A DNA stretch of 33,442 bases from Acidobacteriota bacterium (GTDB lineage: Bacteria > Acidobacteriota > Terriglobia > Terriglobales > Acidobacteriaceae): contig JAJZAL010000027.1 of NCBI GenBank assembly GCA_021799405.1, positions 1-33,442 on the forward strand, in the 5' to 3' direction. This document shows, one piece after another, positions 8,177 to 16,171 of this stretch. The position numbers and the translations under genes are program-made. Within the stretch, counting starts at the first letter, position 1. Each line of letters begins with the position of its first letter. Under the pieces are notes generated by a model. The model saw only the letters and a program-made list of their open reading frames with translations. It made no database searches and was not told the DNA's origin.

Positions 8177-9021
8177 GAATCATCGGTGGCAGCGGGCTGT
8201 ATGCCATGCCGGGTTTAACGAACGTGCACGAAGTAGCCGTCGAGACGCCCTTTGGCTCGCCGAGCGATGCCTTCGTGCTGGGCGACCTCGACGGTCTCAA
8301 GGTCGCGTTTCTTGCAAGGCATGGACGCGGACACCGCATCCTGCCTTCGGAACTCAACTTCCGCGCCAATATCTTCGCCATGAAGAAGCTCGGCGTGGAG
8401 CGAATTCTCTCCGTTTCCTCCGTTGGCTCGCTCAAGGAACCGCACAAACCCACCGATTTCATCATCCCAAATCAGTTCATTGATCGAACCTCCCATCGCG
8501 AATCTACCTTCTTCGGCGAAGGACTCGTAGCCCATGTTGCATTCGGCGATCCGGTCTGCGCTCCCACGGCTCATGCCCTCATGGAGGCCTGCCGTAAGGA
8601 AAACGTCGTCGGAAAACTCGGCGGAACCTATGTGTGCATGGAAGGCCCCCAATTCTCCACCCGCGCCGAGTCCAATCTCTACCGCAGCTGGAACGCGGAC
8701 GTCATCGGCATGACAAACCTGCAGGAAGCAAAGCTCGCTCGCGAAGCTGAAATCTGCTACGCCACCCTGGCCATGGTCACCGATTACGACTGCTGGCACG
8801 AGAGCTATGAAGCCGTCACCGTTGATCAGATCATCCAGGTCATGCACAAGAACGTCGCCAATGCCAGCCGCGTGCTTCGCACATCTTTGAAGCTGCTGCC
8901 CAGGCAGCGCGACTGCGCCTGCAAGGACGCCCTCTCGCATGCCATCCTCACCAGCCGAGAGGCCATCCCTCCGGCCACCCGCGAAAAGCTCGACCTCATC
9001 GTCGGACGGGTTCTCAAGTAA
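8158..9021 (+). CDS. mtnP: S-methyl-5'-thioadenosine phosphorylase
   Basis: The enzyme splits 5'-methylthioadenosine with phosphate to adenine and methylthioribose-1-phosphate, clearing a by-product of polyamine synthesis and S-adenosylmethionine use. The fold is the trimeric purine nucleoside phosphorylase type: IIGGSGLYAMPGL phosphate site near the N-terminus, MEGPQFSTRAES, GMTNLQEAKLAREAEICY and the MTAP-type end MVTDYDCWHE. The TDYDCW element favours methylthioadenosine over inosine or guanosine, though some homologues also use 5'-deoxyadenosine or adenosine. The ATG at 8158 (287 residues) is preceded by TTGGAG six bases upstream; a TTG at 8146 is less likely. A PfkB kinase gene follows after 13 bases. 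Confidence 0.93.
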   Translation: MQQAEVGIIGGSGLYAMPGLTNVHEVAVETPFGSPSDAFVLGDLDGLKVAFLARHGRGHRILPSELNFRANIFAMKKLGVERILSVSSVGSLKEPHKPTDFIIPNQFIDRTSHRESTFFGEGLVAHVAFGDPVCAPTAHALMEACRKENVVGKLGGTYVCMEGPQFSTRAESNLYRSWNADVIGMTNLQEAKLAREAEICYATLAMVTDYDCWHESYEAVTVDQIIQVMHKNVANASRVLRTSLKLLPRQRDCACKDALSHAILTSREAIPPATREKLDLIVGRVLK

Positions 9022-9034
9022 AGGAAGTTCATAC

Positions 9035-9970
9035 ATGTCGATTCTCGTCGTAGGCAGCGTAGCATTTGACTCCATCGAAACCCCTGCAGGCCGCGCCGAA
9101 CGCTGCCTCGGCGGCGCAGCCACTCATTTCTCGCTCGCAGCCAGCTATTTCACCGACGTTCGCATCATCGCCGTCGTCGGCGAAGACTTCACCGAAGAAA
9201 ACGAGGCTGTCCTCAAACGCAGGGGAATCGACACCCGCGGCATCGAGCACGCCCCAGGAAAAAGCTTCTTCTGGAGCGGCGCCTATGGCAGCAATCTCAA
9301 CGAGGCCCAGACGCGCGCGACGGAACTCAACGTCTTCGAAAGCTTTTCCCCCAAGATTCCTGCTCCATATCAGGATTCCGAGTTTCTCTTCCTCGCAAAC
9401 ATCGATCCCGTCCTGCAGGCTGACGTCCGCGGCAAGATGCCGAATGTCCGCATGGTCTGCGGCGACACCATGAATTACTGGATCAACGGCCACGCAGACA
9501 ATCTCGCAAAGGTCTTGCCCGGCCTCGACGCGCTGCTCATCAACGACACCGAAGCGAAGATGCTCGGAAAAGATACCAACCTTGTGCGCGCGGCCAGAAA
9601 CGTTCTCGAAATGGGCCCCAGAACGCTCATCGTGAAGCACGGCGAATACGGCGCAAGCGCATTCTTTAGCGAAAAGTCCTTCTCCTCTCAGGAAAACCAT
9701 GTCGCCATCCCATTCCGTGCGCCGGCCATGCCGCTCGCGGAAGTTGTCGATCCCACCGGCGCCGGGGACTCCTTTGCCGGCGGCTTCTTCGGCTACATCG
9801 CCTCGCAGCCCGATCTGACACCTGCTGTCTTCAAGAAGGCATTGTTCTATGGTGGCGTCATGGGCTCCTTCGCGGTCGAGCGCTTCGGTACCGAACGGCT
9901 CGCGCAGCTTGATCCCAAAGAGATCGAGGAACGGTTTGAAACCCTCCGCCAACTCTCGCACCTCGACTGA
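9035..9970 (+). CDS. PfkB-family sugar or nucleoside kinase
   Basis: This 311-residue protein belongs to the ribokinase/PfkB superfamily, which phosphorylates sugars or nucleosides with ATP. The N-terminal substrate-binding signature is GGAATHFSLAASYF. The C-terminal anion-hole and catalytic-base motif is DPTGAGDSFAGGFFGY (D239 begins it; D245 is the likely base). INDTEAKMLG is the usual NxxE-type magnesium region. The start ATG has AAGGAAG eight bases upstream. Its position directly after mtnP suggests a substrate in the methylthioadenosine or purine salvage pathway, for instance adenosine or a deoxy-sugar, but the sequence alone does not fix it. Confidence 0.88.
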   Translation: MSILVVGSVAFDSIETPAGRAERCLGGAATHFSLAASYFTDVRIIAVVGEDFTEENEAVLKRRGIDTRGIEHAPGKSFFWSGAYGSNLNEAQTRATELNVFESFSPKIPAPYQDSEFLFLANIDPVLQADVRGKMPNVRMVCGDTMNYWINGHADNLAKVLPGLDALLINDTEAKMLGKDTNLVRAARNVLEMGPRTLIVKHGEYGASAFFSEKSFSSQENHVAIPFRAPAMPLAEVVDPTGAGDSFAGGFFGYIASQPDLTPAVFKKALFYGGVMGSFAVERFGTERLAQLDPKEIEERFETLRQLSHLD

Positions 9971-11594
9971 CCAGCTCAACGCGGCAGAACTGCGGCAGGA
10001 AACCATCTTCGTAGCTCTGCTCGCGGCGCTGGCCTCCGTGTTGGCCTTCGCCTATTGCTTCCCGCACGGCATGGTCCTGCTCTATGGCGATGCGGTCGCG
10101 CACCTCGGCATCGCCCGCCGCCTCACTGACTCGCTCAATCCTGGCATCCGTCAGCTCGGTTCGGTGTGGCTGCCCCTGCCTCACCTCCTCATGGCGCCCT
10201 TTGCCATGAAGTTGACCTGGTGGCAAAACGGAATGGCCGGCGCCATCCCGTCTATGGCGTTTTACCTGCTCAGCGTCATTGGGCTTTACCGTCTGGCTCG
10301 CATCTGGCTCAACCCCTCCATGTCCGCCGTCGCCGTTGCCTTCTTTGGACTCAACCCCGGCCTGCTTTACATGCAGACCACTGCCATGACTGAACCTCTG
10401 TATCTGGCTGAAATTGTCTGGGGTGTCCTCCTCATGGTCGAAACCGGCCGTGCCCTGGCCGCAGGCAACATCTCAGCCGCGTCGCGCCGCATCATTGCCG
10501 TCACTTTCATCCTCGTCGCAGCCGTCCTCACCCGTTACGATGGATGGGTATTCGCTTGCATCGGGTGGTTCATCGTCGCCGGCTTCATGTGGCGAACCCG
10601 CGCGTGGAACTCTCGCGCTGGCGGCGCGTTCGCTTTCTTTTCCACCGCGCTTCTCGCCGCGCCATGGTCATGGTTCCTCTGGAACGCCCGCCAGTTCGGC
10701 GACTGGCTCTATTTCGCCCGCGGACCCTATTCTGCTAAGGCGATTGCTGCGCGCACCACTCCGCCCGGTGCGCCCCACTATCCCGGCTGGCACAGCCCCT
10801 GGATCTCGCTGCTCTACTATCTCAAAGCTGCCGAACTCGGCATGGTTTCCATGCCACTCGCCGATACGCTGCTCACCATCAGCATCCTGGGAACTCTCTG
10901 CGCCCTCTGGTTCTGGCGCGGAAAACAAATCCTTCCGCTGCTGCTGCTCTGGATGCCTGTGCCGTTCTACGCATTTTCGGTCGCTTACGGTTCGGTCCCC
11001 ATTTTTCTCCCCGTCTGGCCGCCGCACTCGTACTACAACACCCGCTATGGCATGGAAATGCTGCCCACCTTCGCGCTCTTCGTGGCCTTCTTTTTCGCCG
11101 CTGTCCTGCGCTGGATGCAAAGACATCGCCCCGCACTGGCCCCGCTGGTCACCGCAGTGGCCCTTTGCCTTGTGCTCCTTGACTGTGCCGCGCAAGTCCA
11201 CTCCGGCCCTCTCGTGCTGGCCGAAGCCCGCGCCAACTCGCGCACACGCATCCCGTACGAAAAGGCCTACGCCCGCGCCCTCGATGCCCTTCCGCCTTAC
11301 GGACAGATCCTGGCCTACACTTCCGCACACGTCGGCGCATTCCAGATGGCAGGAATCCCCCTGCGGCGGACCATCAACGAAACCGACTACCACCGCTGGA
11401 ATGCGGCCCTCAGGCATCCCTCGCTCGCAGCGCCGTTCATCATCGCGACTGATGGTGATCCGGTCTACAAGGCCATCCAGAAGCACCCAGGCGGCCTGCT
11501 AAGCCTCGACGTCATTTGCGCCATGGGCCAGCCCTGCGCGCACTTCTACCGTTCGACGCGCGTCGGCCTGGATGGTAGCATCACCGCAAAGTAA
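9936..11594 (+). CDS. polytopic membrane protein, GT-C glycosyltransferase-like (ArnT/PMT type)
   Basis: The protein is highly hydrophobic with about ten membrane helices and a soluble C-terminal tail from about residue 420. After the first helix it has MVLLYGDAVAHLGIARRL, matching the acidic loop where GT-C transferases hold the polyprenyl-phosphate sugar donor and metal. The substrate is unknown; related proteins move sugars onto lipids or proteins at the outer face of the membrane. No ATG is well placed. I take TTG at 9936, which has GAGGA five bases upstream and overlaps the kinase gene by 35 bases, giving 552 residues. Longer forms from 9849 would read through the kinase gene without a ribosome binding site. 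The start is uncertain. Confidence 0.7.
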   Translation: MKPSANSRTSTDQLNAAELRQETIFVALLAALASVLAFAYCFPHGMVLLYGDAVAHLGIARRLTDSLNPGIRQLGSVWLPLPHLLMAPFAMKLTWWQNGMAGAIPSMAFYLLSVIGLYRLARIWLNPSMSAVAVAFFGLNPGLLYMQTTAMTEPLYLAEIVWGVLLMVETGRALAAGNISAASRRIIAVTFILVAAVLTRYDGWVFACIGWFIVAGFMWRTRAWNSRAGGAFAFFSTALLAAPWSWFLWNARQFGDWLYFARGPYSAKAIAARTTPPGAPHYPGWHSPWISLLYYLKAAELGMVSMPLADTLLTISILGTLCALWFWRGKQILPLLLLWMPVPFYAFSVAYGSVPIFLPVWPPHSYYNTRYGMEMLPTFALFVAFFFAAVLRWMQRHRPALAPLVTAVALCLVLLDCAAQVHSGPLVLAEARANSRTRIPYEKAYARALDALPPYGQILAYTSAHVGAFQMAGIPLRRTINETDYHRWNAALRHPSLAAPFIIATDGDPVYKAIQKHPGGLLSLDVICAMGQPCAHFYRSTRVGLDGSITAK

Positions 11595-11644
11595 CCAGAA
11601 TTCCCGGCCCTTCGGCATGGAGCCCCTGTTATGGAGAAAGATCG

Positions 11645-12442
11645 ATGAAATTTGTAAAAGCGCATGCCTGCGGCAACGACTTCTTAATCGTCGAGGAAGA
11701 CTGCGAAATCGATCAGGCCATCGCCCTCTGCCGCCGACACACCGGCATTGGCGCGGATGGCGTCGAGGTGCTGGAAAAGACAGGTGAACGCGCGGGCCGC
11801 ATCCGGCTCATCAACGCAGACGGCTCCATCGCGGAAATTTCCGGTAACGGTACCCGTTGCGTCGCCGCATGGATGGCCCACACCAGCCACGCCGCCGCCG
11901 GCGATCTCATCCATCTTGAAACCGATGCCGGCCCCCGCACCTGTCGCGTTGTTGCCGCCAACAGCCCGCATTTCCAGATGGCTTCCGCCATGGGCATCCC
12001 CACCATGCGTCACGCCATGGTCATGCTGCCGCAGGGCCTCGCCGTCGAAGGCTACGTAGTCAACACCGGCAATCCGCACTTCGTGCTCTTTGCCGACGAT
12101 GACGACTTTGAGGTCCACGGCCTCGACTGGCGCTCGGTCGGCAAGGCAATTTGTTTCCATCCCGACTTTCCCGCGCAAACCAACGTCGAATTTGTACGCG
12201 TACTCGCTACAAATACCATCGCAATCCGCATCTTTGAGCGCGGCGTCGGACCCACTACGTCTTCCGGAACCGGCACCTGTGCCAGCGCTGTCGCCAGTAT
12301 CGCTTCAGGACGCGCCGCTTCGCCCCTCACCGTCATTGCAGAAGGCGGCGAGCAATCCGTCGCCTGGTCCGGCGAAGGATCTGAAATCACACTCACGGGA
12401 CCGGCGGAAATCATCTGCACCGGAGAGGCGTTCCTTGGCTGA
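11645..12442 (+). CDS. dapF: diaminopimelate epimerase
   Basis: DapF converts LL- to meso-diaminopimelate for lysine and peptidoglycan synthesis, using two cysteines as acid and base. Both are present: C72 in GNGTRCVAAW and C212 in GTGTCASAV. Other family elements are HACGNDFLIV at the N-terminus, GIGADGVEVL, and NTGNPHFVLF in the middle. The length, 265 residues, is slightly below the usual 274. GGAG lies nine bases before the ATG. It overlaps the next gene, ldcA, by eight bases, which suggests coupled translation. Confidence 0.97.
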   Translation: MKFVKAHACGNDFLIVEEDCEIDQAIALCRRHTGIGADGVEVLEKTGERAGRIRLINADGSIAEISGNGTRCVAAWMAHTSHAAAGDLIHLETDAGPRTCRVVAANSPHFQMASAMGIPTMRHAMVMLPQGLAVEGYVVNTGNPHFVLFADDDDFEVHGLDWRSVGKAICFHPDFPAQTNVEFVRVLATNTIAIRIFERGVGPTTSSGTGTCASAVASIASGRAASPLTVIAEGGEQSVAWSGEGSEITLTGPAEIICTGEAFLG

Positions 12443-13376
12443 GCGGCGGCCCATTCTCAAGCCACGCGCGCTCGCGCCCGATGCGCGCATCGCCATCATT
12501 GCACCTGCCAGCAGCGCCAGGGAAGAACGCCTCACCGCCGGCATCGCCGCCATCCAGAACCGCGGCTTCCGCGTCGCTCTGGCCACGCACGCCAACGGCA
12601 AACACGCGCCCTACTTTTCCGCCTCCGTCGAAAATCGCCTCCGCGACCTCACCGAATCCTTCGCCAACCCAGAGGTGGATGCCATATTTTGTATCCGTGG
12701 TGGTTACGGAAGCAATTACCTGCTCCCCAATTTACCACTCCATCAGATACAAACTCATCCCAAACCGTTTTTCGGCTATAGCGACCTCACCGCTGTGCAG
12801 ACCTGGCTCCTCGATCAGACCGGCCTCGTCGCTTTTCACGGCCCCATGGTCGCGGCTGACTTCGACCGTCCTGCTGGCATCGACGACCCCAGCTTCCACG
12901 CCGCCATCACTGGCGGTCTCGTGCATGCAGGCCCTGATCAGGGCCTGCGCACATTGCGTCCCGGCGCAGCCCGCGGCGTCGTCTATGGCGGCTGCCTCAG
13001 CATCCTCACTGCCTCGCTCGGAACTCCTTACGCGCCGCAGACGGAAGGCAAGCTTCTCTTCCTCGAAGACGTCGCCGCTAAGCCCTACCAGGTCGACCGA
13101 ATGCTCCGGCAAATGATCCTTGCCGGAAAATTCGAGGGCGTCCAGGGTTTCATCTTCGGCGAAATGCTCGACTGCGTTTCCCCCGGCGCCGAATCCGATC
13201 TCATCGAACGCGTCATACTGGATGTGCTGGCGGACTTTCACGTGCCCATTGCATTCGGCTTGCGCTCCGGCCATGTTTCGCGCGGCAACGTCACGCTGCC
13301 ATTCGGCATCGAGGCCGAGCTGCAACTCGCAGCAGAACCCACACTCCAATATCTCGAACCGGCGGTCTTGGTCTAA
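12435..13376 (+). CDS. ldcA: L,D-carboxypeptidase (murein tetrapeptide carboxypeptidase, family S66)
   Basis: LdcA removes the terminal D-Ala from recycled murein tetrapeptide in the cytoplasm, leaving L-Ala-D-Glu-DAP tripeptide. The S66 triad is complete: nucleophile S93 in RGGYGSNYLLP, E211 in LFLEDVAAKPYQVDRM and H280 in RSGHVSRGN. A long reading frame extends upstream over dapF, but the true start is most likely the TTG at 12435 with GGAGAGG upstream, giving 313 residues, the normal size. It overlaps dapF by eight bases and ends six bases before mpl. Confidence 0.93.
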   Translation: MAERRPILKPRALAPDARIAIIAPASSAREERLTAGIAAIQNRGFRVALATHANGKHAPYFSASVENRLRDLTESFANPEVDAIFCIRGGYGSNYLLPNLPLHQIQTHPKPFFGYSDLTAVQTWLLDQTGLVAFHGPMVAADFDRPAGIDDPSFHAAITGGLVHAGPDQGLRTLRPGAARGVVYGGCLSILTASLGTPYAPQTEGKLLFLEDVAAKPYQVDRMLRQMILAGKFEGVQGFIFGEMLDCVSPGAESDLIERVILDVLADFHVPIAFGLRSGHVSRGNVTLPFGIEAELQLAAEPTLQYLEPAVLV

Positions 13377-13382
13377 GCAGAT

Positions 13383-14816
13383 ATGTCTGAAGTCAAACAC
13401 ATCCATCTCATCGGAATCTGTGGAACAGCTATGGCCTCCCTCGCCGGCCTCCTCCAGCAGAAAGGTCATCGCATCACCGGCTCCGACCAGGCGGCCTACC
13501 CGCCCATGTCCGAACTGCTGCACAGCCTCGGCATTTCCATCATGGAGCCATTCTCCGAATCGAACCTCCAGCCCCATCCCGATCTCGTCATCGTCGGCAA
13601 TGCCATTTCGCGCGGCAACGTCGAGGTTGAGTACATGCTCGACCGCAAGCTGCGCTTCACCTCCATGGCCGCCGTCATTCAGGAAGAATTCTTGCGCGGC
13701 CGTTCTTCGCTCGTCATCGCCGGCACGCACGGCAAAACCACCACGACCAGTATGCTCGCATGGATCTACGAAGTGGCCTCCCGGCGCGATCCCCGGTGGA
13801 AGCCATCCTTCCTCATCGGCGGCGTAGCCGAGAACTTCGGCACCAGCTACCAGTACCAGCCCGGCAACCTCTTTCTCATGGAAGGCGACGAGTATGACAC
13901 CGCCTTCTTCGACAAGGGCCCCAAGTTCATGCACTACTTCCCCGACGCGTTGATTCTCACGCACGTCGAGTTCGACCACGCAGACATTTACCGCGACCTC
14001 CAGGCCGTCAAAATCGCCTTCCAGCGGCTCGTGAACCTCGTGCCCCGGCACGGCCGCATCATCGCCTTTGACGACTCACTCCATCTGCGCGACTGTGTCC
14101 AGCGCGCCTTCTGCCCCGTGGAGTTCTACGGGGCAAAGTCGGGCTCGGACTGGCAGGTCACCAACCTGCGCCAGAAGGGCCGCCAAATGCAGTGGTCCGT
14201 ATTGCGCCATGGCCGACCCTGGGCAGAGCTGGAAATGAACCTCGCAGGCCGGCACAACGCCTTCAACGCAACAGCCGCAGCCGCACTTGCCGCCGGGCAA
14301 GACATTCCCGTCGAAGCCATTCAGGAAGCGCTGGCATCCTTCCGCAGCGTGAAACGCCGCCTCGAAGTCCGGGCTGAGGTCAACGGCATCACCATCATCG
14401 ACGACTTTGCTCACCACCCCACCGCCATCCGCGAAACGCTGCGCGCGCTGCGCGGCGCCTATCCGGAATCACGCCTCTGGGCCGTGCTTGAGCCACGTTC
14501 CAACACCCTCCGCCGCAATGTCTTCGAACAGGAACTCATCGAAAGCCTCGCCCTCGCTGACCGTGTCCTCATCGCCGAGGTCTTCAAGAGCCAGGCTGTG
14601 CCCGAAGCAGAACGCCTGCAACCCGAGCGCGTCATCGAAGGTCTCATGGCACAACGCAAGCCCGCACAACTCATCCCAAACGTGCCCGCCATTATCGACG
14701 CCATCACATCCGAAGCACGTCCCGGCGACGTCATCGCCATCCTATCGAATGGTGGATTCGACGGAATCTACGAAAAGCTGCCGCAGGCGCTTGATCATCG
14801 CGGCAATCACGGCTGA
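13383..14816 (+). CDS. mpl: UDP-MurNAc:L-Ala-gamma-D-Glu-meso-DAP ligase
   Basis: Mpl reattaches recycled tripeptide to UDP-N-acetylmuramic acid. The 477-residue protein has the three Mur-ligase domains: an N-terminal Rossmann-like part (HLIGICGTAMASLAGLL), the ATP-binding loop AGTHGKTTTTSML near residues 113-125, a catalytic EGDEYDTAFFDKGPKF stretch, and a C-terminal domain with DDFAHHPTAI and EPRSNTLRRNVF. EGDEYDTAFFDK and EPRSNT separate Mpl from MurC. It stands directly after ldcA, whose product is its substrate, and after dapF, which supplies the same diamino acid. The gene ends three bases before plsC. Confidence 0.96.
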   Translation: MSEVKHIHLIGICGTAMASLAGLLQQKGHRITGSDQAAYPPMSELLHSLGISIMEPFSESNLQPHPDLVIVGNAISRGNVEVEYMLDRKLRFTSMAAVIQEEFLRGRSSLVIAGTHGKTTTTSMLAWIYEVASRRDPRWKPSFLIGGVAENFGTSYQYQPGNLFLMEGDEYDTAFFDKGPKFMHYFPDALILTHVEFDHADIYRDLQAVKIAFQRLVNLVPRHGRIIAFDDSLHLRDCVQRAFCPVEFYGAKSGSDWQVTNLRQKGRQMQWSVLRHGRPWAELEMNLAGRHNAFNATAAAALAAGQDIPVEAIQEALASFRSVKRRLEVRAEVNGITIIDDFAHHPTAIRETLRALRGAYPESRLWAVLEPRSNTLRRNVFEQELIESLALADRVLIAEVFKSQAVPEAERLQPERVIEGLMAQRKPAQLIPNVPAIIDAITSEARPGDVIAILSNGGFDGIYEKLPQALDHRGNHG

Positions 14817-14819
14817 GCC

Positions 14820-15530
14820 ATGTTCCTTTCTCTCGGACTCGTCGTCTTCTACACCCTGTTGGGTCTTCCGGCGGCGATCCTCTGCGTCCCGTTCACACTG
14901 CTTACCGGGAACATTTCTCCCATGTATCACTGCGGCATGGGCATTGCCCGCCTCGGAATCCGAATCGCCGGCCTCCGCCCCACCATCACCGGCGCCGAAG
15001 GCGTCAACCGGAAAGGCAAATACCTCTTTCTTTCCAACCACCTTTCCAATCTCGACCCCGTCATGCTGTTGCCGGAAATCCCTGTGCGCATCGCGGTCTT
15101 CATCAAACGCCCCCTGATGAAAATCCCCATCCTCGGCTATTGCATGCGTCTGGCCGGCTTCATTCCTGTTGACCGCAAAGGCGACGTGGAGGCTGCGCGC
15201 GCCAGCGTGCGGACCGCCCTGGATGTGCTCCAATCTGGAATCAGCGTCGCCTCCTTCGTCGAAGGTACCCGCTCGCCGGACGGCCGGCTGCTGCCATTCA
15301 AGAAGGGCCCGTTCTATCTCGCCTTGGAAGCCGGAGTCCCGATTATCCCCGTGTCGATCTACGGAACCGAAAAGATGATGCGCAAAGGCAGTCTTGCCAT
15401 TCGCCGTGGCCGCGCGCACATCATCTTTCACGAGGCCATCTCTCCCGCTGACTATCCTGACCGCGACTCACTCATGGCCGCAGTCCGCGCTGCCATCGCA
15501 TCGGGCCTGCCCGAGTGGATGCGCGCCTGA
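14820..15530 (+). CDS. plsC: 1-acyl-sn-glycerol-3-phosphate acyltransferase
   Basis: PlsC adds the second acyl chain to lysophosphatidic acid at the inner membrane. The 236-residue protein starts with a hydrophobic anchor (LGLVVFYTLLGLPAAILCV) and shows acyltransferase motif I NHLSNLD (N-H-x4-D), motif II around FIPVDRKGD, motif III FVEGTRSPDGRLLPFKKG and motif IV VPIIPVSIYG. It is the last gene of the rightward run. A role for a sister acyltransferase of the same fold is possible, but all PlsC motifs are canonical. Its stop codon touches the T-rich tract of the terminator of the opposite operon. Confidence 0.93.
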   Translation: MFLSLGLVVFYTLLGLPAAILCVPFTLLTGNISPMYHCGMGIARLGIRIAGLRPTITGAEGVNRKGKYLFLSNHLSNLDPVMLLPEIPVRIAVFIKRPLMKIPILGYCMRLAGFIPVDRKGDVEAARASVRTALDVLQSGISVASFVEGTRSPDGRLLPFKKGPFYLALEAGVPIIPVSIYGTEKMMRKGSLAIRRGRAHIIFHEAISPADYPDRDSLMAAVRAAIASGLPEWMRA

Positions 15531-15559
15531 AAAGAAAACGCACCCCAAATCGGGGTGCG
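15530..15559 (-). terminator. intrinsic terminator of the ribosomal protein operon
   Basis: The stem is CGCACCCC / GGGGTGCG (15539-15546 with 15552-15559) around a five-base loop. On the minus strand it is followed by a T-rich tract reading TTTTCTTT. It therefore ends the leftward transcript 31 bases after rplQ. For the rightward plsC transcript the hairpin is followed by A-rich, not T-rich, sequence, so it is not a good terminator that way. Confidence 0.88.
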
Positions 15560-15590
15560 CTCAAAAAAACTTCCTTCAGTGCGAAAAAAA

Positions 15591-16073
15591 CTACTCGTTT
15601 CCGCCTTCGGGCTCGCCGCCCTCTTGCTCCTGCTGCTCAGCCAGCGCCTTTTGCATCTCTTCGCGGCGCTTGGCCCGAACTTCAGCGCGCTTCTGGCGCT
15701 TCTCGTCCAGTTCGTGCTCGGCGCCAAGCAGCTCGATGAATGCCTTCTCCGCTCCATCACCGCGCTGGAAGCCGCTGCGCACGATGCGCAGATAACCACC
15801 GTTGCGGTCGCCGTACCGGGGCGCCACGGTGTCAAAAAGACGCGCCACCGCTTCCCGCGTCTGCAGAAAAGCCAGCGCCTGCCGGCGCGAGTGCACATCG
15901 CCCTTCTTGCCGAGGGTAATCATCTTTTCCACGTGAGGCCGCACCGCCTTCGCCTTGGTAACAGTCGTCTCGACGCGATCTTCCATCAGAATGGACGTGA
16001 CCAGGTTCCGCAGCAGCGCGCGGCGATGGCTGGTGTTGCGCCCAAGTTTGTATCCTGCATTGCGATGACGCAT
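15591..16073 (-). CDS. rplQ: 50S ribosomal protein L17
   Basis: L17 sits near the exit side of the large subunit. The N-terminal 115 residues carry the family pattern MRHRNAGYKLGRNTSHR, LLRNLVTSIL, TTVTKAKAVRPHVEKMI and a conserved GGYLRI region. At 160 residues it is longer than the E. coli protein (127) because of a charged helical tail (residues about 118-160) rich in Glu, Arg, Lys and Gln and ending in a Glu/Gly stretch. It is the last gene of the leftward operon, 98 bases after rpoA, and the gap holds a heptamer array. Confidence 0.97.
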   Translation of the reverse strand: MRHRNAGYKLGRNTSHRRALLRNLVTSILMEDRVETTVTKAKAVRPHVEKMITLGKKGDVHSRRQALAFLQTREAVARLFDTVAPRYGDRNGGYLRIVRSGFQRGDGAEKAFIELLGAEHELDEKRQKRAEVRAKRREEMQKALAEQQEQEGGEPEGGNE

Positions 16074-16107
16074 GACAAATCTCTCTTGACTGAATTCTCT
16101 GAATCTC

Positions 16108-16168
16108 AGCCCCAGTTGTCAGTCCCCGCCGTTTTGACTGGCGACTGGCCACTGGCAACTGGGTACTG
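16108..16168. repeat. heptamer array, AGTYNYC family, between rpoA and rplQ
   Basis: Direct units AGTTGTC and AGTCCCC (16114-16127, with a partial unit before) are followed by four inverted-orientation units with exact 7-base spacing: ACTGGCG, ACTGGCC, ACTGGCA and ACTGGGT, then a partial ACTG (16137-16168). The two halves can pair imperfectly. The array ends three bases before the rpoA stop codon. Confidence 0.8.
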
Positions 16169-16171
16169 CCG

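Noticed and set aside
12090..12434. Long N-terminal extension of LdcA
   Set aside because: It would be read out of frame over dapF. The TTG at 12435 has a ribosome binding site and gives the normal family length.
12732..14051. 439-codon leftward open frame opposite ldcA and mpl
   Set aside because: Both sense genes have complete catalytic motifs. The antisense product is low-complexity Glu/Gly/Val sequence of the kind produced by mirrored codons.
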